Positions 1-7,560 of a stretch of 10,102 nt of DNA are shown one piece after another; within the stretch, counting starts at the first letter, position 1; every line of letters begins with the position of its first letter. The notes under the pieces are model-generated. The model was not told where the DNA came from, did no database searches, and saw only the letters and a list, made by a program, of their open reading frames with translations. The stretch is from positions 1 to 10,102 of the forward strand of contig DFZJ01000143.1 in NCBI GenBank assembly GCA_002382045.1. The letters are read 5' to 3'. The DNA comes from Syntrophaceae bacterium UBA4059. Its GTDB lineage: Bacteria; Desulfobacterota; Syntrophia; Syntrophales; Smithellaceae. A program made the translations under genes and the position numbers.

Positions 1-825
1 GAAATTTACGGACCGGAATCCGGCGGAAAAACAACGCTGGCCCTGCATGTTGTTGCAGAAGCCCAGAAGAAAGGCGGCATCGCGGCTTACATCGACGCCG
101 AACATGCCCTGGATGTTACCTATGCCAAAAATATCGGCGTGAATACTGACGAACTCCTGATTTCACAGCCGGACACGGGCGAACAGGCCCTGGAAATCGC
201 CGAGACACTGGTCCGGAGCGGCGCCCTTGATGTTCTGGTGGTTGATTCCGTGGCGGCGCTGGTTCCCAAGGCCGAGCTCGAAGGCGAAATGGGCGACGCC
301 CAGATGGGTCTCCAGGCAAGATTGATGTCGCAGGCCCTGCGCAAACTTACCGGCTCGATCAGCAAATCCAAAACAACCGTCATTTTCATCAATCAGCTGC
401 GCATGAAAATCGGCGTCTTCTTCGGTAATCCCGAAACCACCACCGGCGGCAACGCGCTGAAGTTTTATTCATCCCAGCGCCTCGATATCCGCAAAATGAC
501 CTCCATTAAAAATGGCCAGGATGTCATCGGCTTCCGGACCAAAGTAAAAGTCGTCAAAAACAAATTGGCGCCACCCTTCCGGGAAGCGGAATTTGATATC
601 ATCTTCGGCGAAGGCATTTCGCGTGAAGGCGACGTACTTGATCTGGCGGCATCAAACGGCATCATTGAAAAAAGCGGCGCCTGGTATTCCTACAAGGGCG
701 ACCGGCTGGGACAGGGACGCGATAATTCCCGGGTTTTCCTGAAAGAAAATCCGGATGTTATGGCGGCTATCGAAAACGATGTCCGCGATAAACTGGGTAT
801 TGTAGCCAAAGATCAGGAAGAATAG
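1..825 (+). CDS. recA: RecA recombinase, 5'-truncated by window edge
   Basis: RecA is the ATP-dependent strand-exchange protein of homologous recombination and the co-protease that triggers LexA cleavage. The frame is open from base 1, so the gene begins upstream; the 274 visible residues start at about residue 63 of E. coli RecA. Walker A is at visible residues 4-12 (GPESGGKTT), the catalytic glutamate is E34 in IDAEHALD, Walker B is LDVLVVDS near residue 82, and the DNA-binding loop L2 region reads FGNPETTTGGNALKFY. The core aligns without gaps or breaks. Two features differ from E. coli: Walker A has Gly where Ser is usual (GPESSGKTT), still satisfying GxxxxGKT, and the C-terminus ends soon after the core (GIVAKDQEE) without a long acidic tail. 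recX follows after 1 nt, so the two are co-transcribed. Identity is essentially certain from motifs and context. Confidence 0.98.
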   Translation, partial: EIYGPESGGKTTLALHVVAEAQKKGGIAAYIDAEHALDVTYAKNIGVNTDELLISQPDTGEQALEIAETLVRSGALDVLVVDSVAALVPKAELEGEMGDAQMGLQARLMSQALRKLTGSISKSKTTVIFINQLRMKIGVFFGNPETTTGGNALKFYSSQRLDIRKMTSIKNGQDVIGFRTKVKVVKNKLAPPFREAEFDIIFGEGISREGDVLDLAASNGIIEKSGAWYSYKGDRLGQGRDNSRVFLKENPDVMAAIENDVRDKLGIVAKDQEE

Positions 826-826
826 C

Positions 827-1312
827 GTGAAAGCATTAGATCGGACGGCTGCCCTTCAAAAAGCGTATCGCCTTTTGTCGCTTCGGCCGCATTCAGAAAA
901 AGAATTGGAAAAGAAGCTGCGGGAAAAAGGTTTTCCCGCAGCTGTCGTTAAAGAAGCACTGGAAAAACTTCACGATTTGAAGTATCTCAATGACGCTTCT
1001 TTTGCGGGTGGGTGGGCGCGCAATCTGGCCGTCAATAAGCTCTGGGGTAATCGGAAAATTATCGCCAGCCTGCAGGAAAAAGGCTTGGCGCCCCGGTTGA
1101 TTGACGACGCCATAGCTTCAGCGCGTTATGAGTTATCGGAAGAAGCAGCAATAGTGATTTTAATTAAAAAAAAGGCGGCCAAAAAGAAAACGGTTGCTTT
1201 GGACATCAAAGAAAAACAGAGAATATTTCAAAGCCTGATGGGACGGGGTTTTCCGCCGGGCTTGATCTTAAATAAATTGGGAAAGGCAGCGGAGGAAGAA
1301 ACAGATGGTTAA
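827..1312 (+). CDS. recX: RecX, regulator of RecA
   Basis: RecX proteins bind RecA filaments and limit their extension and activity. The 161-residue product is close to the usual RecX length (166 in E. coli) and shows the helical, charged RecX pattern: an N-terminal segment with LRPHSEKELEKKLREKG, then a second unit with LHDLKYLNDASFAGGWARN and a helical third unit ending GRGFPPGLILNKL. The GTG start at 827 is chosen because it lies 1 nt after the recA stop, an AGGAAG ribosome-binding site at 815-820 within the recA end precedes it by 6 nt, and the RecX pattern begins right after it. Expression is probably coupled to recA translation. The 3' end overlaps alaS by 8 nt. A run of eight A at 1166-1173 encodes part of a lysine-rich linker. 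RecX is poorly conserved in sequence, but position plus pattern make the call firm. Confidence 0.93.
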   Translation: MKALDRTAALQKAYRLLSLRPHSEKELEKKLREKGFPAAVVKEALEKLHDLKYLNDASFAGGWARNLAVNKLWGNRKIIASLQEKGLAPRLIDDAIASARYELSEEAAIVILIKKKAAKKKTVALDIKEKQRIFQSLMGRGFPPGLILNKLGKAAEEETDG

Positions 1313-3947
1313 AACGGGCGATGCGATACGGGAAAGTTTTATGAAATTTTTTGAGAGCAAAGGGCATACACGGGTTACGAGTTCATCGCTCATTCCTAAA
1401 GACGATCCCACACTGCTTTTCACCAATGCGGGCATGGTGCAATTTAAAAACGCTTTTTTGGGGCTGGAAAACCGCGGCTATACGCGGGCCGTCACCTGCC
1501 AGAAATGCGCGCGCGCCGGCGGCAAACACAATGATCTGGAAAATGTCGGCGTGACCGCGCGCCATCACACTTTTTTTGAGATGCTGGGCAATTTTTCCTT
1601 CGGTGATTATTTCAAGGAAGATGCCATCGCCTGGGCATGGGAATATCTGATTGATGTTGTAAAACTGCCCCAAGAAAAGCTCTGGGTGACCATTTTTGAA
1701 AATGACGATGAGGCTTTCCGGATCTGGCACGAAAAAATGAAAGTGCCCGAAGACCGCATCGTCCGTATGGGTGAAAAAAGTAATTTCTGGATGATGGGCG
1801 AAACCGGTCCCTGCGGCCCCTGTTCGGAAATTCTCTATGATCAGGGGGAAGGCACGGGCTGCGGACGACCCGAATGCGATGTGTATTGCGACTGCGACCG
1901 CCATCTGGAAATCTGGAATAATGTTTTCACCCAGTTTGATCGCGATGAAACAGGCAAGCTGACGCCGCTGGCCAAGCCCAGCATTGATACCGGCATGGGA
2001 CTGGAACGCCTCACCGCCGTGATTCAGGGCGTCACGAGCAATTACGATACCGACCTGTTTACGCCGATCATCCGCTTTGTGGAAAAGGCTTCCGGCAAAA
2101 CCTACGGCCAGAACGCGGACAACGATGTTTCCATCCGGGTCATCGCCGATCACAGCCGGGCTGTAACATTTTTAATCGGCGACGGCATTATGCCCGCGAA
2201 CGATGGACGCGGTTATGTGCTGAGAAGAATCCTGCGCCGCGCCGCGCGTCACGGAAAAATGCTCGGCATCAACAAACCGTTCTTAAACGAAAGCGCCCAG
2301 GTCGTCATCGATATGATGAAGGGCACTTATCCCGATCTGGTGGAAAAAGCTTCCTTCATTACCAAAGTAATTCTCAATGAAGAGCAGCGTTTTATGGAAA
2401 CGCTCGACGCGGGTCTGCGCATTCTGCAGGATGAAACAGCCGCATTAAAAAATGCGGGCAAATCCATTTTACCCGGCGCGTTGATCTTTAAACTCTACGA
2501 TACGTTCGGCTTCCCTGTCGATTTAACGGCGGATATTGTAAAAAAAGACAATATAACGCTGGATACCGAAGGCTTTGAAGCCGAGATGGAACAGCAGCGC
2601 GAACGCGCGCGCGGCGCCTGGAAGGGCAGCGGCGAAGAAGCCGTGGCCGAATGCTACCTTAAAGCATCGAGCTCCGGCATCGTCACCGAGTTCTGCGGCT
2701 ACGATGCGGTCAGCAAAGACGCGGCTCACGTGCAGGCCATTTTTGTGGACGGAAAACCAGCGGATACGGCGCACAAAGGCCAGCAGGCGGAAATCGTTCT
2801 GGACGCAACGCCTTTTTACGGTGAATCCGGCGGACAGGCAGGCGACACAGGATTTTTGGAAGGCCAGAATTTCAACTTCACCGTTCTGGACACCAAGAAA
2901 CCCATCGAAAAATTCTTTGTGCATAAAGGCATTGTCCGCGAAGGCGAAATAAAAATCGGCGCAACGGCACGGCTGGTGATCGATCAGGATAGACGAAAGG
3001 CCATTGCCGCCAATCATTCGGGCACACACATTTTGCAGGCCGCGCTCAAAGCGGTGCTGGGGGATCATATCAAACAATCCGGGTCGCAGGTTACGGCCGA
3101 ACGGCTGCGTTTTGACTTCACCCATTTCTCTAAAATCAGTGATGAGGAAATGCAGCGGGTGGAAGACATTGCCAACGACATTATTCGCCGCAATCTGGAC
3201 GTGCAGACGGAAGTCTGCGCTCTGGAAGACGCGCTTAAAACAGGAGCAACAGCTGTGTTTGATGAAAAATACGGCGCGACCGTCCGCATCGTGAAGATGG
3301 GCGAGATGAGCATGGAACTATGCGGCGGCACGCACGTGCAGCGTACCGGCGATATCGGTTTGCTGAAAGTCGTTCACGAATCAGCCATTGCGGCAGGCGT
3401 GCGCCGGATTGAAGCCGTCACCGGCCGAGAAGCCCTTGCGCATATGCAGAAAGCGGAAGAAGAATTAAAACGGACGGCGGGATTGTTCAAAGCCGGTGCG
3501 TTGGAAGTTTATGACCGCACCGATAAATTACTCAAACACGTCAGGGATCTGGAAAAAGAAATCGAAACCCTCAAGGGAAAACTTGCCGCCAATGCTTCCG
3601 GCGATCTGATGAGCCAGGCGAAGGAAATCAATGGCGTGAAAGTGCTGGCCGCGGAAGTGAGTATTGCCGATGCCAAGACCCTGCGCGACTTCGGCGACAA
3701 GCTGCGCGATAAGATGACTTCCGGCATTATTCTTCTGGGCAGCAAGGCCGATGATAAGGCATTGCTGCTGTGCATGGTCACCAAAGACCTGGCCTCGAAA
3801 TATCACGCCGGGAACATCATCAAGGAACTGGCCCCGCTCGTCGGCGGCAAAGGCGGTGGCCGCCCCGACATGGCCCAGGCCGGCGGCACCCAGCCGGAGA
3901 ATTTAGGCAAAATATTCCCGGAGCTGGAAAAGCTGCTGGCAAAGTAG
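1305..3947 (+). CDS. alaS: Alanyl-tRNA synthetase
   Basis: Class II aminoacyl-tRNA synthetase that charges tRNA-Ala in the cytoplasm and clears mischarged Ser/Gly-tRNA-Ala through an editing domain. At 880 residues it matches the full-length family (876 in E. coli). The catalytic domain shows motif 2 (RHHTFFEMLGNFSFGDYF, about residues 86-103) and motif 3 (DTGMGLERL, about 228-236). The editing domain carries the metal-binding residues H571 and H575 (NHSGTH) and C673 and H677 (CGGTH). A coiled-coil-like stretch around 735-765 leads into the C-Ala domain with the glycine-rich GGKGGGRPDMAQAGG near the end. The ATG at 1305 is preceded by GGAGG at 1291-1295 and overlaps the recX end by 8 nt, suggesting translational coupling. 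The gene is intact. No T-rich intrinsic terminator is evident after the TAG stop. Confidence 0.99.
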   Translation: MVKTGDAIRESFMKFFESKGHTRVTSSSLIPKDDPTLLFTNAGMVQFKNAFLGLENRGYTRAVTCQKCARAGGKHNDLENVGVTARHHTFFEMLGNFSFGDYFKEDAIAWAWEYLIDVVKLPQEKLWVTIFENDDEAFRIWHEKMKVPEDRIVRMGEKSNFWMMGETGPCGPCSEILYDQGEGTGCGRPECDVYCDCDRHLEIWNNVFTQFDRDETGKLTPLAKPSIDTGMGLERLTAVIQGVTSNYDTDLFTPIIRFVEKASGKTYGQNADNDVSIRVIADHSRAVTFLIGDGIMPANDGRGYVLRRILRRAARHGKMLGINKPFLNESAQVVIDMMKGTYPDLVEKASFITKVILNEEQRFMETLDAGLRILQDETAALKNAGKSILPGALIFKLYDTFGFPVDLTADIVKKDNITLDTEGFEAEMEQQRERARGAWKGSGEEAVAECYLKASSSGIVTEFCGYDAVSKDAAHVQAIFVDGKPADTAHKGQQAEIVLDATPFYGESGGQAGDTGFLEGQNFNFTVLDTKKPIEKFFVHKGIVREGEIKIGATARLVIDQDRRKAIAANHSGTHILQAALKAVLGDHIKQSGSQVTAERLRFDFTHFSKISDEEMQRVEDIANDIIRRNLDVQTEVCALEDALKTGATAVFDEKYGATVRIVKMGEMSMELCGGTHVQRTGDIGLLKVVHESAIAAGVRRIEAVTGREALAHMQKAEEELKRTAGLFKAGALEVYDRTDKLLKHVRDLEKEIETLKGKLAANASGDLMSQAKEINGVKVLAAEVSIADAKTLRDFGDKLRDKMTSGIILLGSKADDKALLLCMVTKDLASKYHAGNIIKELAPLVGGKGGGRPDMAQAGGTQPENLGKIFPELEKLLAK

Positions 3948-3973
3948 GACAGAAAACAGTTATTCCTTTTGTC

Positions 3974-3994
3974 ATTCCCGACTCGATCGGGAAT
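3974..3994. repeat. Short inverted repeat ATTCCCGA-N5-TCGGGAAT (dRS3-like)
   Basis: Two perfect 8-nt arms, ATTCCCGA at 3974-3981 and TCGGGAAT at 3987-3994, flank the 5-nt loop CTCGA. The wider context, GTCATTCCCG on the left and GGGAATCCAG on the right, resembles dispersed intergenic repeats found in many proteobacterial genomes, including the ATTCCC...GGGAAT core of neisserial dRS3. It lies 27 nt after alaS and about 60 nt before the methyltransferase gene. It could fold in RNA at the alaS 3' end, but no T run follows on the + strand, so it is not called as an intrinsic terminator. Whether it is multicopy in this genome cannot be seen from one window. Confidence 0.65.
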
Positions 3995-4054
3995 CCAGTG
4001 CTTTGCAGTAGCGTTTAACTCTGGCAGTCGAACTTATTACTAGAGGCATGAAAC

Positions 4055-5575
4055 ATGGCTTTTGAATCTTTAAATACATTTGATCATGTTCGCCTGACAT
4101 TTAGTACTGCGACCAGCAGAGAAGAACGTTCACAAATCGGTCAGTTCCTTACCTCTGCTTCAATTGCCAATTTCATGTCGTCACTATTTAAACCCCATAC
4201 AAAAGAAGTCAGGATATTGGACCCCGGCGCTGGTGCCGGGGTTTTGTTTGCGTCTTTAGTGAACAACTTACTTTCACAGAAAAAGCGTCCACTTTCCATT
4301 GAGGTTGTTGCCTACGAAACGGACAAACTTATATTGCCATATCTTTGGGAGACCATTGATCGGTGTACTGCCCTTTGTAATTTCCACAACGTCAGATTCA
4401 ACGGAATCGTAAAAAACGATGATTTTATTGCCTCGGCAATATCTGAAACAGAAGAGTCTCTTTTTGTCGTTCCGGGCAAACGCTTCACCCATGCCATTCT
4501 TAATCCACCCTACAAAAAAATCAATGGTGATACAAAAACTAAAATAATACTTTATTCAGCGAAACTAGAAGTAGCAAACCTTTATGCGGCTTTTGCCTGG
4601 CTCTCTATGCGATTACTTGAACCAGGAGGCCAAATAGTTGCAATAACACCGCGAAGTTTCTGCAATGGTCCTTATTTTAAAAAGTTCCGAGTTGCATTTC
4701 TGGATATGTTGAGTCTCAGGCGGATTCATGTATTCACTTCGCGTAACAAAGCTTTTGGTGATGACAATGTGCTTCAGGAAAATATTATTTATTCCGCAAT
4801 TCTGGAAACCAAAAAGCCCAAACAGGTCGTCATCTCAGCATCTGATAGTGATGATTTTGATAATGCCAGCACTCTGAGAATTCCTTATGAGCAAATTGTA
4901 TATCCCGGTGATCTGGATGTTTTTATTCATCTCGGCATTGATGACACAGCCATTTCCGTCATGAAGCAAATGCAATATTTTAAATTTACCCTCGACAAAC
5001 TGAATTTGAGTGTTTCCACCGGACGTACTGTGGATTTCAGAGCAAAGGAGTATTTACGTCAGACCCCTGAGAAAGGCGCCGTACCACTAATATACCCGTG
5101 TCATTTTCAAGATGGCTTCATTAGTTGGCCACTCGAATCAGGAAAAAAACCCAATGCCATCGCCGCGTTGCCCGACACGTCAGATCTTTTCGTTGAAAAA
5201 GGTTATTATGTCCTTGTAAAAAGATTTTCTTCAAAAGAACAAAAAAGGCGTGTGATGGCGGCTATCTATGACCCGTCAAGAATAAATGCACCGTTTATCA
5301 GTTTTGAAAATCACCTCAATTACTTCCACAGGAATGGCAAAGGATTAACTGAAAAGCTGACAAAAGGGCTTGCCCTGTACCTCAACTCTTCAATCGTGGA
5401 TAAGTATTTTCGCCTATTCAGCGGCCACACACAGGTTAATGCTACAGACTTGCGTAAATTGCCGTATCCAAGCGAAAGACAGCTTATTAGACTTGGCAAC
5501 CACGTACATGCAGGAATACCAGACCAAGAGACTATTGACGAGATCATACGGAAGGAGTGTGAAAATTGTGCCTAA
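4055..5575 (+). CDS. Type II N6-adenine DNA methyltransferase, PstI/BsuBI type
   Basis: Predicted to transfer a methyl group from S-adenosylmethionine to adenine N6 in the target of the partner nuclease, protecting host DNA. SAM-binding motif I is DPGAGAG at residues 56-62 and the catalytic motif IV is NPPY at residues 150-153. This order, with a long C-terminal half likely holding target recognition, fits the gamma class of N6 methyltransferases. The length of 506 residues is about that of M.PstI and M.BsuBI (near 500). The ATG at 4055 is preceded by AGAGG at 4042-4046 with 8-nt spacing; an earlier ATG at 4048 is out of frame. The gene is visibly richer in A+T than alaS, suggesting transfer. 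The endonuclease gene overlaps its last 8 nt. The exact target is inferred from the partner's family and is not shown by this protein alone. Confidence 0.93.
   Translation: MAFESLNTFDHVRLTFSTATSREERSQIGQFLTSASIANFMSSLFKPHTKEVRILDPGAGAGVLFASLVNNLLSQKKRPLSIEVVAYETDKLILPYLWETIDRCTALCNFHNVRFNGIVKNDDFIASAISETEESLFVVPGKRFTHAILNPPYKKINGDTKTKIILYSAKLEVANLYAAFAWLSMRLLEPGGQIVAITPRSFCNGPYFKKFRVAFLDMLSLRRIHVFTSRNKAFGDDNVLQENIIYSAILETKKPKQVVISASDSDDFDNASTLRIPYEQIVYPGDLDVFIHLGIDDTAISVMKQMQYFKFTLDKLNLSVSTGRTVDFRAKEYLRQTPEKGAVPLIYPCHFQDGFISWPLESGKKPNAIAALPDTSDLFVEKGYYVLVKRFSSKEQKRRVMAAIYDPSRINAPFISFENHLNYFHRNGKGLTEKLTKGLALYLNSSIVDKYFRLFSGHTQVNATDLRKLPYPSERQLIRLGNHVHAGIPDQETIDEIIRKECENCA
5552..5557 (+). promoter_or_regulatory. 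Ribosome-binding site fixing the endonuclease GTG start
   Basis: AAGGAG lies inside the end of the methyltransferase gene, 10 nt before the GTG at 5568. The endonuclease frame is open much further upstream (to about 5370), but that part is read in another frame as the conserved end of the methyltransferase. This site therefore decides the start. Confidence 0.7.
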
Positions 5576-6536
5576 AAAAGCAAATAAGAAGAAAGCTGAA
5601 CAAAAAATACAGGATGCTTTGGACATACTCAATGCCTTGGGGTTGCCCAGGCAACAACTCAACGACCGATCAGCGCTGACCCTGCTTTCTTTACTGGCCA
5701 TTGAACCTGAATCTGGATGGACGGATGCGAGCAATCCTTTAATGGGCATAACACCCATGATGGATTTCTTTTCAAAGCATTACGGAAAGAAATATGCGCC
5801 GAACACCCGGGAGACCGTACGCCGTCAAACTGTTCATCAATTTTTGCAAGCCGCATTAATTGTCGCTAATCCTGATAAAACCTCCAGACCGACCAACAGT
5901 CCTAAAGCTGTTTATCAGATTGAACCATCCACCCTCATGTTGCTGAAGAGTTTCGGCAAGCCGCAATGGAAAGGCAATTTGCAGAAATATCTGCATACAG
6001 TCAAAACCCTCAAAAAACTTTATGAACACGAGAGAGAAATGCAACGGTTACCCGTTAAACTGTCAGATGGTCATGAAATCAAACTTTCACCCGGCGGACA
6101 GAATGTTTTGGTCAAAAAAATCGCTGAAGATTTCTGTTCTCTGTTCACACCCGGAGGGCGGATGATTTATGTGGGTGACACTCAATTAAAGTGGTCTTTT
6201 TATGATGCTAAAGCGCTGGCTTCCCTTGGTGTCACCATAGAAGAACACGGTAAGATGCCTGATGTTGTTGTACACCACGTAAAGAAAAACTGGCTGATTC
6301 TGATTGAAGCTGTGACCAGTCATGGACCAGTCAATCCAAAGCGACGGCAGGAATTAAAGAAACTATTTGCCGGATCATCAGCCGGATTGGTATTTGTGAC
6401 AGCCTTTATGGATCGCCACGCCATGCTGAAATACTTAAACGAAATCTCCTGGGAAACAGAGGTCTGGGTCGCCGAGTCCCCAGCACACTTGATTCACTTC
6501 AACGGAGAACGTTTCCTCGGACCCTATGAAGATTAA
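5568..6536 (+). CDS. BsuBI/PstI-family type II restriction endonuclease
   Basis: Predicted to cut unmethylated double-stranded DNA; characterised members of this family (PstI, BsuBI) recognise CTGCAG. From the GTG at 5568 the product is 322 residues, matching PstI and BsuBI (about 316-326). The N-terminal part is lysine-rich and helical, followed by LNDRSALTLLSLLAI and NPLMGITPMMDFFSKHYGKK, consistent with the helical DNA-binding domain of the family. The C-terminal nuclease domain contains MPDVVVHH (D232) and LIEAVTSHGPVNPKRR (E247, K258), the family's most conserved block. The gene overlaps the methyltransferase by 8 nt, so nuclease translation is probably coupled to it; no controller (C) protein gene is visible. 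It is AT-richer than the recA-alaS operon. No frameshift or loss is evident, so the system looks intact. Family assignment is strong; specificity is inferred. Confidence 0.93.
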   Translation: MPKKANKKKAEQKIQDALDILNALGLPRQQLNDRSALTLLSLLAIEPESGWTDASNPLMGITPMMDFFSKHYGKKYAPNTRETVRRQTVHQFLQAALIVANPDKTSRPTNSPKAVYQIEPSTLMLLKSFGKPQWKGNLQKYLHTVKTLKKLYEHEREMQRLPVKLSDGHEIKLSPGGQNVLVKKIAEDFCSLFTPGGRMIYVGDTQLKWSFYDAKALASLGVTIEEHGKMPDVVVHHVKKNWLILIEAVTSHGPVNPKRRQELKKLFAGSSAGLVFVTAFMDRHAMLKYLNEISWETEVWVAESPAHLIHFNGERFLGPYED

Positions 6537-6592
6537 CCATATCCCGATGCCTCAAGCAAAATCGACACACAGTAATATTTGAGGAATGCAAT

Positions 6593-7465
6593 ATGATCAT
6601 CAGTTGCAGCAGGCGGACGGATATCCCCGCTTTTTACAGCGACTGGTTTGTAAACCGGCTGCGCGAAGGATACGTTCTGGTGCGCAATCCGATGAATGCC
6701 AAACAGATCAGACGAGTGTCGCTTGCCCCTTCGGATGTTGACTGCATTGTGTTTTGGACAAAAGATCCGTCTCCAATGCTGGATCGGCTTCAACTCCTCA
6801 AAGGCTATAACTACTATTTTCAATTCACGCTAACACCCTATGGAAAAGACATTGAACCGCATCTGCCGCCGAAGGCTGAAATTGTCGATACGTTTATCAA
6901 ACTATCCGACAAAATCGGGAAGAAACGAATCATCTGGCGTTATGACCCGATCTTATTGTCGGCAAGCATAACCATCGACTACCATCTGGAGCGCTTCCAT
7001 GATCTGGCAAGGCAACTGTCCGGGCACACCGAAAGGTGCATGATCAGTTTCCTGGATATGTATCGTCACATCCAGGGCAGGATGGCTGATCATTCCGTCA
7101 GGCCGCCCGATGAATCCGAAACGCGCACGCTGGCCGAGCACTTGATGCGGATTGCCGGAAGCTATCACATAAGCATGGCGACATGCGCGGAGGAAATCGA
7201 TCTTGCCGATTTGGGCATCGAACACGGCAGATGCATTGATGATCGTCTGATTTCAGAATTGACCGGAATCAAACTCAACCTGCCCAAAGATAAATATCAG
7301 CGGGAACGTTGCGGGTGTGTTGCCAGCGTGGACATTGGCGAATACAACACGTGCCGGCACAGTTGCCGCTATTGCTACGCCAATGTCAGCCAAAAGAAGA
7401 TTGAAAAAAACGAGTCTCTGCATTACAGTCAATCACCCTTGTTGATTGGAGACCATTCGTCATGA
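6593..7465 (+). CDS. DUF1848 protein with C-terminal radical-SAM-like CX3CX2C cluster
   Basis: A 290-residue protein recognisable as DUF1848, a family of unknown function. The N-terminus ISCSRRTDIPAFYSDW and the later VFWTKDPSPML and RIIWRYDPILLSA are typical of it. Several hydrophobic strand-like segments (CIVFWTK, YYFQFTLTPY, RIIWRYDPIL, CMISFLD, ISMATCAE) alternate with helices, as expected for a TIM-barrel-like fold. Near the C-terminus come C240, C242 and then C254-x3-C258-x2-C261 with Tyr before the last Cys, followed by YAN. This is the radical-SAM Fe4S4 motif (CX3C-x-aromatic-C), but placed at the end of the protein. The ATG at 6593 is preceded by GAGGA at 6581-6585 with 7-nt spacing. 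It follows the endonuclease by 56 nt, so it may share transcripts with it. Substrate and reaction are unknown; [4Fe-4S] binding is inferred. Confidence 0.88.
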   Translation: MIISCSRRTDIPAFYSDWFVNRLREGYVLVRNPMNAKQIRRVSLAPSDVDCIVFWTKDPSPMLDRLQLLKGYNYYFQFTLTPYGKDIEPHLPPKAEIVDTFIKLSDKIGKKRIIWRYDPILLSASITIDYHLERFHDLARQLSGHTERCMISFLDMYRHIQGRMADHSVRPPDESETRTLAEHLMRIAGSYHISMATCAEEIDLADLGIEHGRCIDDRLISELTGIKLNLPKDKYQRERCGCVASVDIGEYNTCRHSCRYCYANVSQKKIEKNESLHYSQSPLLIGDHSS

Positions 7466-7560
7466 CGATCAATCATATTAAAAAAGATATTGATATTTTC
7501 TTCCCAAAAGAACATCTTTAGAAGCAACATATTTTGACGAATGTTTCAGGGGTCTTAAAC

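Noticed and set aside
1383..2153. Long minus-strand ORF (256 codons) inside alaS.
   Set aside because: It lies wholly within the conserved catalytic region of alaS on the opposite strand and shows no protein-like motif order; it is a by-product of codon bias in alaS.
2523..3125. Minus-strand ORF of 200 codons inside alaS.
   Set aside because: Same situation: it is antisense to the conserved linker and editing domain of alaS, with no recognisable domain and no start context.
3974..3994. The alaS-downstream hairpin considered as an intrinsic terminator.
   Set aside because: No T run follows the stem on the + strand; a dispersed-repeat explanation fits better.
4514..4520. Run of seven A directly after the methyltransferase NPPY codons, considered as a phase-variation tract.
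   Set aside because: Seven A is short for phase variation and encodes ordinary lysines; the endonuclease gene holds a similar run at 6114-6120, so it reflects general A-richness.
5370..5567. Upstream in-frame extension of the endonuclease reading frame.
   Set aside because: This stretch encodes the conserved methyltransferase C-terminus in another frame. The GTG at 5568 has a good ribosome-binding site and gives the family length.
6593..7465. The DUF1848 gene considered as a third component of the R-M system.
   Set aside because: It is 56 nt downstream with its own ribosome-binding site, and I know of no functional link between this family and PstI-type systems. Adjacency alone is insufficient.
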